Of a DNA stretch of 64,000 nucleotides, positions 33,303 through 44,739 are shown piece after piece. Position 1 is the first letter of the stretch. Every line of letters starts with the position of its first letter. This stretch comes from Capsicum annuum (taxonomy: Eukaryota; Streptophyta; Magnoliopsida; Solanales; Solanaceae). Position numbers and translations under genes: made by a program. Under the pieces are notes generated by a model. It made no database searches. It had not been told where the DNA came from and saw only the letters and a program-made list of their open reading frames with translations. The stretch is from assembly GCF_002878395.1 (NCBI RefSeq), contig NC_061115.1, forward strand, positions 151,071,034 to 151,135,033. Direction: 5' to 3'.

Positions 33303-36300
33303 TGTCACGACTCGATGCTAGACCCTAGTCGTGATGACGCTGCTAACTATGATAAGTGTCCACAAGCTAGCCCCTGAACTAGTACTGCTGTGAGTACTGA
33401 GTAATATTGTAATGTAATACATGAGCGGAAGATGCACTGAAAAGGTAATGTAAAACTGTATAGTAGGATACAACGCAAAACATATCTAATAAAATACTAG
33501 AAACCAAATTGTCTATCTAAAACAACTGTTAATACTGAAATAACTAACGAACTGTCTAACTGATTATCTGAAAGCCTCTAAACATCTTAAGGAGTTAATA
33601 GGAAAGACCCCCAACTAACTCCAACTAACTGAATATGAGAAAGCAATGAAGTAACTAAAATAAACAATTATGTCCTAGATGGATGAGGACTCAACACTAC
33701 CGTTGTTGAGTAACGCTAAGCTGTCTAAGAGCGATTGGGACACAGTGCGTCTAAACCTATGTTATAACGGAACATAGCGCAAAGAAAAGTATGCGGTCAG
33801 TACTTTGAATGTATTAGTATATGAGATAAGGACTGGATAAAATACATGAAGTATCTGAGCATAAATGCATGAACATGTAATATCTGAGAATGCAAGACCC
33901 AACATAAACATATTTATGAGATAATCTATAATCTAAAATCCTGAAAGCTGGATAATTAAACAGCTGAAAGTCTGTACACTTGGTCAAGCAAACCTGAACT
34001 GAATACACTTATTATTGTACTGAGACTGTGGAAGGTATCATGTAATCGAGATGCCCCAATCTAAGCTAATTGGGGTCCAACCTGTAGTCCCAATTGGAAA
34101 GGTGTCAGTACAATACCACGACTATTAACATTGGTTGTGTGGATTCACTAAATTGATGTCTTGAAGGACTAAGAAGGCACTCTCTACTTGCAGGTGCTCT
34201 CATGAGATATGCGTCAACCCTCAACTAGAAGATAGACATCTCAAACCTATGTTGGCTACGTAGTTCTGGAACTTAGGGACTGCTACTAAAGGTCACAGCC
34301 TCTACTGGTAGGTGAGCCCCCATCCCTGGGTTCGCTCAGTGCTAAATCGTACTACCAATTGAACTGACATGTTACTAAACTGAATTGAATTCACCAAACG
34401 TAACAACTGAAATTTCTGATCATGATCATAACAACTGAATAAATGGTAATATTCATGGTTTAACTGAAATCATTACTTGAAAGATCTGAAAGTCATGTAA
34501 AATACATAGTTATCGGGTGTTCATAACCCGCATCACTGAATGAACATAAAATATGATAACAAAGCTTTAAAACTATAGTATAGGATTATGGTTCAAGGAA
34601 CCAAAACATAGACATTTCATCAAAAATTATGAGGATCATAAACTTGAACATGGGAATGTCTTAAACATGAGGAAATAATATGATTAAATGACTAAATTCA
34701 TAATTTCAGGATTTATACTGGAATTAATTGATCATGATATGGGGATTACAACACTCAAAAAATGATATGACTCATTCCACTTGAAAACACTTGTAAATAT
34801 AATGTGTAATTAAATTAACAAGAGATTCATGGATTTATTTCATCTTAAAATTGCATAAATTCATAAATTAAACCAAAAGAGGTTTTTTGTGCTCTGTGGG
34901 TGAAAGATACCCATGTATGAATACCCCACATACCTTAACCTTTCTAACTTAGGAAAAAAACCCTATTGTTGATTCTTTCTTGAAGGTTCTTGACTTAGGG
35001 GAGCTTGAATTCTTGATTACTTGGTGTAAGAGGAATAATTTGTTCTTGAGGGAGGAGGAGGGTTTTCTTGAGAGTGGTTTTCAGAAGAGCGAAAAATAAT
35101 TGTAATACCCGTGTTTTTTATTAGCTTGAAAATCATCTCAAGGATGTTAGAACTTTCTTTGAAATAAAAATTCATTCTTATACATGTGGTATTTCCATAA
35201 TTTTCACTTCCCATTATGTGGGAAATATAATAAGCTTTTCATCGATGTATAATTCGCCCAAATCTGACACCTGGGCGAAGAGTTAGAGCCTTTTTAGTGA
35301 GACAGTGTTTGACCTGAGCATTCAGCGCGTCGCGGAGATAGCTCAAATGGTAATTGTTAAATTCTAGTGTTGCTCCGTGATATTGGAGTGTCACGCCAAA
35401 CTTCTAGGTCATAGACAAGGTGGCAACGCGATAGCTCTGCGTCGCGCCACCGTGCAGTTTATCAATTATCAATTTCCAACGACACAGCGCGATAACGACA
35501 CGTCGCGCCAAGGGCCCAACTCGAGAAATTTTACTGAAAATTTTACTATGTGTCGAGGGTTAAAAGGGTCAATTTGCCCCCCTATATAGGCTTCCAAACA
35601 CAGGATTTAGCCCTTATTCATCCAAAATATTATTGTTTTTCTCAAATACTCTCAAGAACTCAAGCTAGGGTTTTCATAGAAGGTCTAATTTCAAGAAGGT
35701 TTCACCATCAATCTTCACGAAATAACGATCTAAGGTATTCATAGTGTTCATTCATGGACTCCTTTCATCCATGAAGTCAAAGAATCCTTTCTAACTACAA
35801 GTTATGGATTTTCTTCATGTTTTCATGCTTTGTATGTTCTCTTTCATGTTGATAAATGAGGAATTGATTTCTATTCCATGATTTGATGATAAATTCCATG
35901 TGGGTTGATTAGTATAGATAAAGATTTATGAAATTTTATGACTAAAACCTTTTATGATGGATTTGGAATTGAAACATGATGTTTCATTGCTGTATAATGT
36001 GCTTTACATGTACTATGCCTACAATATGTTTGAGTAAATGCCTAGAAGAAGCAAAATTGTCTAACTAGCATGATATCATGAAATCCCCATGTATGTACAA
36101 ATTTATGCCTATTACATGTTTGATGAAAGGATCCTATAAATGTAGTATGTATTATGATGTTAGTCAAGTCTTCAAGTAAATCATGCTATGTCAGTTTCTT
36201 TCTATCGAGTCCTGGGGGTACTTCTACCCGAAATATTAGCTGTGTGCCTAGATCCATGTCATGTTTTCATGATACTCTCAGTCAAGATATGAACTCTTAG

Positions 36301-37833
36301 ACTTCAGATAGTCTTATGACTCAGGAAAAAACTCCATGATCTCATGACACAGTCAGTTGTCAGATATCAGTAGTATTCCGTCAGCCATGGAAATTCAGTA
36401 ACTCAGTGCATGCTCAGTTCAGTTCAGTAAATCATGTTCAGTGTCCATTCAGATGGGAGTAGGAATTAACACTAAGTGAACCCCAGGATGGGGACTCACC
36501 TATTATACGAAGGTGTGATTCTTAGAAGCAATCCTTCCATTCCAAAACTATGTAGCCAGCATAGGTTGAGACATTGTTGCCTGTTATATAAGGGTAGGTG
36601 AGGTGGCTTAACCTATTATGTGAGGGTTCCCACCGTTCTGGCTAGAGTTACCTGCTATATAAGGGTTACTCACATGTTGTCCTTACTAGTAGCGCGGTAT
36701 TAACACCTTCCAATCAGGGCATATATTGGACCCCAGCTCAGCTATCATAGCACCTTTAGGGCATATCGGTTAGATACTACTTCGCACAGTTTCATGTTAT
36801 GGAATCAGGACTGTCAGATACAGTCAATCAGTCTCAGTAATAGAACTCAGATAGTTCTTCAGATTTCAGGACTATCAGACAAAGTCAAATCAGATACAGT
36901 ACGGAACTCAGATAGTTCGATCAGATTCAGAATTCTCAGCTACAATGACCCATGTTATCAGTTATACTCAGCTACAATCACCCATGTTATCAGTTATATC
37001 AGTTACTAGAATATCACGTTATCAGCATACAGACTCAGAAATCACAAAATCACGTTGTCAGTTACAGTTACATATTTATGCATGTATTCTCATGTTCATA
37101 TTAGACAGTCATTTAGCATTATTCATGCATGCAAACCCTTGCATAAAGCCTACCTCACATGTATACTCGGTACATATGTACTGATGCATTTGTGCTATGG
37201 TGCTTTCTTTTTATGTTACACCATAGGTTCAGAGACACGAGTTACAGATCAGCAGTAGATTCCAGATTCAGCAGTCAGAGTAGAAGTGAGTCCTCATCCT
37301 TCGAGGACATAATGATTTTCTAGTATCTCATTGATACCTTATTAGTTGGAGTTAGTTGGGGACATGTCCCATCAACTCATTCAGATTCTTCAGACAGTAG
37401 AGGCTTTCAAACTAGATACAGACTATCATATTCAGACTTTAATATTTTCAGTTTTGTTTGGAAATTCTATTACCCCACACAGATGTTAAGTTATTCAGTT
37501 ATGTTCATGATTGAACCTTATGGCCTTTTAGTGCATGTTTCCGCATTATTATGTTATCTTATCCAGTATACAAGTATAAATATCAGTCATGTGTTAACTT
37601 GTGGTCCTTCGGGGTCATGAGCACCGTGTAGCATTCCGGTTCAACAAACTGGGTCATTACAATAATGCCCTAAAAGATGCCCCAAGTCGGGTTATGGATG
37701 ATTTAATTTGAGGGAGAAAGGACTTAATCGCCCCTCAATCATTTAAATCAAGAACTGGATGCAACATCCTTATTATAATGTGGTCTTAGCGCAGTCGAAA
37801 GAATCCCTCACCGCGACGCAGTTAGTATGAGGT
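33303..37833 (-). repeat. 3' LTR of the minus-strand Del-like element, split by a solo LTR
   Basis: The plus strand starts TGTCACGACTCGATGC at 33303 and matches 41703-43680 base by base in order (for example GAGATAATCTATAATC, CATAGACATTTCATC, GAGGAGGAGGGTTTTCTTGA). It is interrupted at 35101-37661 by a solo LTR and continues as ATAATGCCCTAAA... to GTATGAGGT near 37833, where it is fused to integrase sequence. The 5' terminal part of the LTR is missing. Confidence 0.88.
35101..37661 (+). mobile_element. Solo LTR with ATAAT target duplication
   Basis: TGTAATACCCGTG...GGGTCATTACA, 2561 bp, inserted in the LTR of the minus-strand Del-like element; ATAAT at 35096-35100 and at 37662-37666 is the target duplication, and the undisturbed partner LTR reads GAAAATAATGCCC at 43501. 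It keeps the best set of dyads: CGTGA-N10-TCACG (35376-35395), CGCGA-N10-TCGCG (35427-35446) and GCGCGA-N10-TCGCGC (35487-35508). A 32 bp tandem duplication lies at 36935-36998. Confidence 0.94.
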
Positions 37834-38594
37834 GTACTCAAATGGAAAATTCGCCTTATTTAAACAGCTGACTTGGTCATTTTATCCATAATGACCCATA
37901 TCGAATCATGAGATGATGCGTACGAGGCAACCCTATCACAAACTGTATGTTCACCACCTCCCACTTTTATATGGGGATGCTAAACTCCTGCAATGTACCA
38001 CTAGGCCTTTGGTGCTTAACTTTAACCTGCTGGCAATTTGGACACTTAGCCACAAACTCTCCAATGCCCTTTATACCACTCAACTAATAGATTTCCTACA
38101 AATCACAGTACATCATAGTGGCTCCTGGGTGAATAGAATATCGCACACCATGTTCTTCTACAAGTATGCGCTGTCTCAAACCATCAACACATGAAACACA
38201 TAACCTTCCCTAACAATGAAGCACACCATCTCCCCCGTAGGAGAAAACCTCTACTTTCTGATCTCTGACTGCCTCATTCAGCTTAACAAAACTAGGATCC
38301 CTATCTTGCTTTTCTCATTTTGGAAACCAATGATGATTTTGAACTATTCTGAACCCATATACTACCTTCAGCTAAATCAACCAATCGAACACCTAATCTA
38401 GCAAGCTCATGAACCTCCTGAACTAACTTCTTCTTATCCTCCTCAACATGAGCAACAATACTAATAAACAACCTGCAAAGGGCATTTGACACTACATTGG
38501 CCTTTCCCGAATGATACAACACACTCAAAACATAATCTTTTAACAACTCAAGCAACCCTTTCTGACAAAGAATTAGATCTTTTTGCGTGAACAC
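37834..38594 (-). pseudogene. Del-like RNase H end and integrase N-terminal part
   Basis: The minus strand reads FTQKDLILCQKGLLELLKDY, VLSVLYHSGKANVVSNALCR (RNase H C-terminal end, family form YHPGKANVVADALSR), then the integrase zinc region ending KCPNCQQVKVKHQRPSG around 38000-38055 and the start of the core, SIWVIMDKMTKSA, near 37870-37910. It stops where the element is fused to LTR sequence, so the DDE core and chromodomain are lost. Confidence 0.8.
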
Positions 38595-39930
38595 TTACTG
38601 TAAACTCTTATGGACAGTGAACGCATAAACATGCACCTCATAAAGATAATGTCTCCAATTTTTGTAAGACAAATACAACCGTTGCCAACTCAAGATCATG
38701 TGTAGGATAATTCCTTTCATGGGGTTTAAGTTGTCTAGAGGCATAGGCTATTACCTTGGCTCTATGCATCAAAACACAACAAAGACCAACTCTAGAAACA
38801 ACACAATAAACTACCAATCCATCAAAAACATCTGGTAAAGTCAAGACTGGGGCGAAAGTGAGTCGAGTCTTCAACTCCTGAAAACTCTTCTCTCAAGAAT
38901 CTGACCATTGAAATTTGACCTTCTTCTGAGTCAATCGAGACATGGGGGATGGAATAGAAGAAAACCCTTCAACAAACCATCTGTAATAGCCATCCAAACC
39001 TAAGAAACTCCGAATATTTGATGGAGAAATAAGTCTAGGGCATTTTCTCACTACTTTAATCTTTTAAGGGTTAACTCTAATGCCATCACTAGAAATAATA
39101 TGGGTAAGAAAATTTACTGATCTTAGCCAAAATTTGCTCTTAATGAATTTAGCAAAAAGCTGATGAGCTCTAAGGGTATGCAACAAAATTCTCAGATGGT
39201 CCGCATAATCATTCTCACTACAGGAATAGACAAGGATATCATCAATGAAGACTATGATGAACATGTCCAAGTACTGTTTGAACACCCTGTTCATTAAGTC
39301 CATAAAAGCTGCAGGGGTATTTGTTAGTCTAAAAAAGATAACTAAGAATTTGAAGGGACCATAATGAGTTGTGAAAGTTGTCTTCGGAATGTCACATTCT
39401 CTAACTCTAAGCTAATGATAGCCGGATCTGAGGTCTGTCTTAGAGAAATAATTGGCTCCCTAAAGTTTGTCGAACAAGTCATCAATTCTGGGGAGTGGAT
39501 ACTGATTCTTGATTGTGACTTTTATCAATTGAATTTACTCGATGTACGTTCTGAGAGAACCATTTTTCTTACGTATGAATAAGATTAGAGCGACCCATGG
39601 GAAACACTGGGCCTGATAAATCTCTTATCTAAGAGATCTTTGAACTGTTCTTTCAACTCTTTAAGCTCAACTAGAACCAGTCAGTAAGGTGTAAAAGATA
39701 TAGGTTGGGTATCTAGAAGGAGATACATTTTGAAGTCAATTTCCTTTTCGGGAGGAACTCTGAGAAGATCTTCAGGGAACACATCAGGAAATTTCCTTAC
39801 TACTAAAACTGGCTCGAGACTTGGAGTCACACAACTAAAGTCTTTGACACAAACAAGTTTGTAAACACACTCTTTAGATATCATCTTTATTCCTTTCAGA
39901 TATGAAACAATCTGACCCTTAAGCACTGAG
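38595..39930 (-). pseudogene. Del-like reverse transcriptase and RNase H
   Basis: RT: VFPEDLLRVPPEKEIDFKMY at 39700-39790, FKDLLDKRFIRPSVS, then after decay [20 protein letters not shown] followed by DDILVYS (about 39190-39303), with the FIDD catalytic block intact, and [18 protein letters not shown]. RNase [54 protein letters not shown] (38638-38874). The middle of RT (39310-39680) is readable only in scattered pieces. Confidence 0.82.
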
Positions 39931-41482
39931 GTACTACCCCTCCATTCAATGATTAGTTCATAGGGAAACTAAAACTAAATGACTCTATTTCTGCAATTAA
40001 CTGAGGCGTAAAAAGAATGGAGCCAATACATGCAAAGAATGAAATCAAAATCGGTCATCTCTAACTCTACGAGATCAACTAAGGTGATTTTCTGAGATAC
40101 TATGACCGGGCGATTTCTATATAACCGTATGGCTATAATAAATTTACCCATTGGGGTAGATACTAAGAAAGGCTCTGCTTATATTTCGAGACTGACACCA
40201 AAGTTGACTGCTATATAAGGATTTACAAAAGAAAGTGAAGCCTTGAGGTCTAACTATGCCTAAATAAGAAGATGGAAAACTTATAATGTAACCGTAACCA
40301 CATCAGGAGAACTTACTTGATCATGCCGAGTCTAGAGAGAATACAACCTATTCTAGCACTACCCACTGGTGGCACTATGAGTAGCACCCTACTGAGTTGG
40401 GTGACCTACTTGAGCTAAAAAATGATTGGACTGACCCTGGTGACCAACACTCGAGAAATCCTTGACCATGTGGCCTAACTTGCCATAACCCAAACACCCA
40501 TCACTGCATGCCTTACACCTACCCTGATGATTCTTACCACATTTCCTACAGAGATAATTAGTACGACCACTGTTCAGAATACCCTAGGACTTAGAGCCTG
40601 GCGCCTTGTCCCGACTATCTTGCGTGAACTTAGGCATTGGTGCACTAGCCGAAGATAGAGTTGGGGATGAAAACTTCTAATGGAACTGAGAATGGTTACC
40701 GCCTTCTGAACTTGACTAAGAAAAGTTAAAACTAACGTTTCTGGCCCTCTTATTCCCCCTCTCCTTCTCCTTATACTTTTCCTCCTCAATCTACTGAGCA
40801 TGAACTATAAGCCTAGATAGGTCCATCTCCTTAATCAACATAGCAGTCCTTCACTCCTTAACTACACTAATAGATACATCAGACACAAACTTACTCATTC
40901 TAGACCTATTATCCGCTACCATAGAAGGGGCATACCTCACGAATTAAGTAAACTTAACCAAGTAATCCTTTATGCTCATATTACCTTACTTTAAATTGAT
41001 AAACTCCTGAACCATAGATTCCGTCAAATCTAAGGGAAATAACCTGTCTAAAAAAGTTGTGGCAAAATCCTCCCACTCTACCAGCCCTACATAAACACCA
41101 CAGTCTTCCTTTCACTGCTTAAACCAAGTGTGAGATACATCCTACAACTGATATGCATCAAACTCTGCACTCTCACTTGAAGTGACGCCTATGATATTTA
41201 TCACTTTTTTCACCATATCTAGAAACTCCTACAGATCTTCCTCAGACTTGGATCTCAAAAACAAAGCGGATTCATTCGAGTGAAATCCTGAATCCTAATT
41301 GTAGCTGTAGTTTATACTGGGTTGGCTGGAGAAAAAGCTTTCTTGTTTTTTTAGGCATCTAAGGTAGTGAAAGAAGCCCTGAATTCAGCGTAAGAGACAT
41401 GTTCATTCAAGAGATTTTCCAAAATAAGTGAGGGTGCAGGTTTATCCCCGTTCCTTCTTCTGTTGTTTCTTGAGGGAGGCAT
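39931..41482 (-). pseudogene. Del-like gag and protease
   Basis: The ATG at 41480-41482 starts MPPSRNNRRR, right for this family. The gag middle is badly frameshifted; a zinc-knuckle region is visible at about 40465-40560 as CRKCGKNHQGRC and then CLGYGKLGHMVKDF, where the second knuckle has Cys changed to Tyr and Phe at two ligand positions. Protease follows with DLKASLSFVNPYIAVNFGVS (family DPGAS.SFV), VSTPMGKFIIA and MTDFDFILCMYWLHSFYASV. The active-site Pro-Gly is replaced, so the protease is dead. Confidence 0.75.
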
Positions 41483-41682
41483 TGCCTGTAAAAAGAATGA
41501 AAGATAAGTTAGAAAGAGGAATTACATTAAGCTCATGATCTTTAGCACGACATGAATATTGAAAGAATAGAAACTTTCCTAAAATGTCTTATAGCCTCTG
41601 TCCATAAGTGTGGCGCGCTTCATACCATTAACAAAACTTAAGTCAACGTGGCTTTTCGATTACCTAGGATACTTTAAATGCT

Positions 41683-41700
41683 TTGGGTTTGATACCAAGT
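41683..41700 (-). other. Primer binding site
   Basis: The minus strand reads ACTTGGTATCAAACCCAA right after the LTR end (TGACA, then AA). The first part, TTGGTATC, fits initiator Met tRNA; the second part has diverged from AGAGCC. Confidence 0.75.
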
Positions 41701-41702
41701 TT

Positions 41703-43976
41703 TGTCATGACAAGAGGCTACCCCCTAGTTGTGAAAATGGTGCTTATGGTCAGAAGTGCCCATAAGCTAACCCCTAAATTGGTACCTTCTGTTAGCACTA
41801 AGTAATATTGTAATGTAATACATGAGAGAAAGATGCACTGATAAGGTACAATAAAACTGAATACTAGGATACGAAGCAAAGTGTATCTAAAATATCTGAT
41901 AAAATATTAGAAACCAAATTGTTTATCTAAAAAAACTATTAATACTAAAATAACTGACTGACTCCCTAATTGATTGTCTAAAAGCCTCTAAACATCCTGA
42001 GGAGTTCAAAGAAAGACCCCCAACTTACTCCAACTGACCGAACATGAGAAAGAACTAAAGTAACTAAAATAAACAATTCATGTCCTTGATTAATGAAGAC
42101 TCACCACTACTATTTCTGAGCAATGCTGAGATATCTAAGAGTTATCAGGAAACTGTGCGTCTGAACCTATGCTATAAGACAACATAGCGTAAAGAAAAGT
42201 ATGTAGTTAGTACTTTGAATGTACTGGTATATGAGTTGAGGTCTAGCTAAAATACATGAAGTATCTGAGCATAAATGCATGAACATGTAATAACTGACAA
42301 TGCAAGACCAAGCATAAACATATTTCTAAAATAATCTATAATCTGAAAGATTAAAAGTTGTATAACTAAATAACAAAAAGTCTATACACTTTGTCAATCA
42401 AACCTGATCTGAGTACACTAATTACTATACTGAGACTATGGGAGGTATAATGTAACCAATATTCCCCAATTTGAGCTAATCGGGGTATAACTTATAACCC
42501 CAGTTGGAAAGGTGTCGGTACTGTACCATAGGTACTAACACTGGTTGTGTGGATCCACTAAACTAATGTCCCGAATGACTAAGGAGTCACCCTCTACTAG
42601 CAGGTACTCTCATGAGATATGCGCCAACCCTCAACTGGAAGGCAGACATCTCAAGCATACACTGGCTACGTAGTTCTAGAACTCAGGGATTGCTACTAAA
42701 GGTCACACCCTCTACTAGTAGGTGATCCCCCATCCCTGAGTCCACTCGGTGCTAAATACTACTCCCAAATGAACTGTTATTGTTACTGAGATGAGCTGAA
42801 TTCACTAAACATATCTACTGATATTTCTCATAATAATCATAACAACTGAGTAAATGGTAATATTCATGGTTTAACCAAAATCATTACTTGAAAGAAATGA
42901 AATCATGTAAAACACATAGGTATCAAGTGTTCATAACCCACCAGCACTGAATAAGAATATATTATGATAATAAAACTTTAAAACTATAGTATGGGATCAT
43001 GGTTCAAAAACCCAAACATAGACATTTCATCAAACATGTGAGGATCGTAAACATGAACATGGGAATGTCTTAAACATGAGGATACAATATGATTACATAA
43101 CTAAATTAATAATTTAGGGATTTATCCTGGAATCAATTGATCATAACATAGGGATTGTAATACTCAAAACATGATATGACTCATTCCACTTGAAAACACT
43201 TCTAAACATAACTTGAATTGAATAAACAAGAGGTTCATGTATTTATTTCATCTTAAACATGTATAAAATCATAAATTAAACCAAAAGAGGGTTTTTCCGC
43301 ACCATGGGTGAAAGGGGCCCATGGATTAACACCCCACATACCTTATGCTTCTTAACTTGGGAAACAAACCCTATTCTTAAAGCATTCATGAAGGTTCTTT
43401 TACTTGGGGAGCTTGAATTCTTGATTACTTGGGGAAAAGGAATTGAATTTTTTCTTGTGGGAGGAGGAGGGTTTTCTTGATAATAATTTTGAGAAGAAGG
43501 GAAAATAATGCCCTAAATGATGTCCCAAGTCATGTTATGGATGATTTGGGTTGAGTGGAAAAATACCTAATTGCCCCTCAATTATTTAAATAAAGAAATA
43601 GATGAAACAACCACACCACTGCGTGCTCTTATCGCAATCAAGGGAATCCCTCACTGTGATACTGCCAGTATGAGGTCGAGACTAATGCCATGATGAAGGA
43701 AATTAAAGGTGAACCACTAGTTTTGTCATCCAAACATGCCCTAAACCTTGTCTAAAAAATTTAAAACTCCTTCGGGGTATACTTTTTAAATACTTGAACA
43801 TGAAATTAACTCAAAAATCAAGTTCTCGAGGTTTGAAAGACCAAAATAAAAATCCTCAAAGTTTAGGAGTCTTAAAATAACTAATTCCCCAACACTTAGT
43901 GAAAATTTTAAGCCTTAAGCCCCTTATGCTTGCAACTAGAAGATGAATCGAGCTAAGAGTATTAAGAGGTATTATA
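41703..43976 (-). repeat. 5' LTR of the minus-strand Del-like element
   Basis: The plus strand starts TGTCATGACAAGAGG and ends AGAGGTATTATA at 43976, followed by the CTCCT target duplication. On the minus strand the start is TATAATACCTC, a G-to-A change from the family TGTAATACC. It is 2274 bp and complete, and is the reference for the damaged 3' LTR. Confidence 0.88.
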
Positions 43977-43981
43977 CTCCT

Positions 43982-44739
43982 ACTTTAAACCAACATTCTT
44001 GGTTGTTCCACGGCCCCAAAAAGATGAAAACAAACTTGTTCTTTTTTCTCTTAGATTAGTTTTCAAGGTAAGGTCTCCCGTGGTTAAATTTTATTAATAA
44101 ATTAATCTTTATTGTGGAAACTTATTATTACACTTTGACTAACATAGAACTTGATTAACTCTCATAATATTGAATTACTTTAAACTCTAATAGAAGAACA
44201 AAACAGATTTGATCAAGAATAACTTGAATAGGTGATATTGTTTGCATTCTAATATTAAAATCTAAGAATAAAGATCTGAGTAGGCCTAGGTTTATACCAA
44301 TGAACCCAACCTATGACTCGTGAGTTACACTCATTTATCATGGAAATCAAACTTAAATCACTAAATCTTAGAGGCTTCATATAATATGTATGAATGTAAG
44401 TCATGATTAGTGACTTGAATCTATAAATGGTAAATTGAACTAGTTGGTTGGAATCTCAACCCATGAGTCCAACCTATGATTCATGAGTTCAATTCATGAG
44501 TCATGACCTGGACTCAGGGGTTGGACCTACCCATTAATAGTTATATTTTTCTATTCTATTTAATGTGATGTGATTACTATTGACTCTTCATTCAAGTACC
44601 TTGGCACAAAAAGTAACATTGAAAAAGAGTTACGGTCTAGATTGAGAGACTAGTCTCTTAAGTAGAGTGGATCTGTGGAGTACTCTATTTTATAGTACAC
44701 CTTTTATTTAGTTCCAAATCAAGAACTAGACTAGGAAAG
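43982..44739 (+). other. Spacer between Athila-like pol and the Transposase_32-like ORF, part 2
   Basis: Continues 32646-33302 after the insertion. Degenerate repeats of ATGACTCGTGAGTT, ATGAGTCCAACC and ATTCATGAGTTCAATTCATGAGTCATG recur at 44310-44530. No gene. Confidence 0.55.

Larger units (their letters stand above)
33303..43976 (-). mobile_element. Del-like element on the minus strand with CTCCT target duplication
   Basis: Minus-strand order: 5' LTR (43976-41703), PBS, gag, protease, RT, RNase H, truncated integrase, then the 3' LTR (37833-33303) which lacks its first 300 or so bases and holds a solo LTR. CTCCT at 33298-33302 and at 43977-43981 flank it. The 5' terminus reads TATAATACCTC instead of TGTAATACCTC, a single change, so the termini are recognisable. 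A deletion from mid-integrase into the 3' LTR removed the polypurine tract. Confidence 0.9.
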
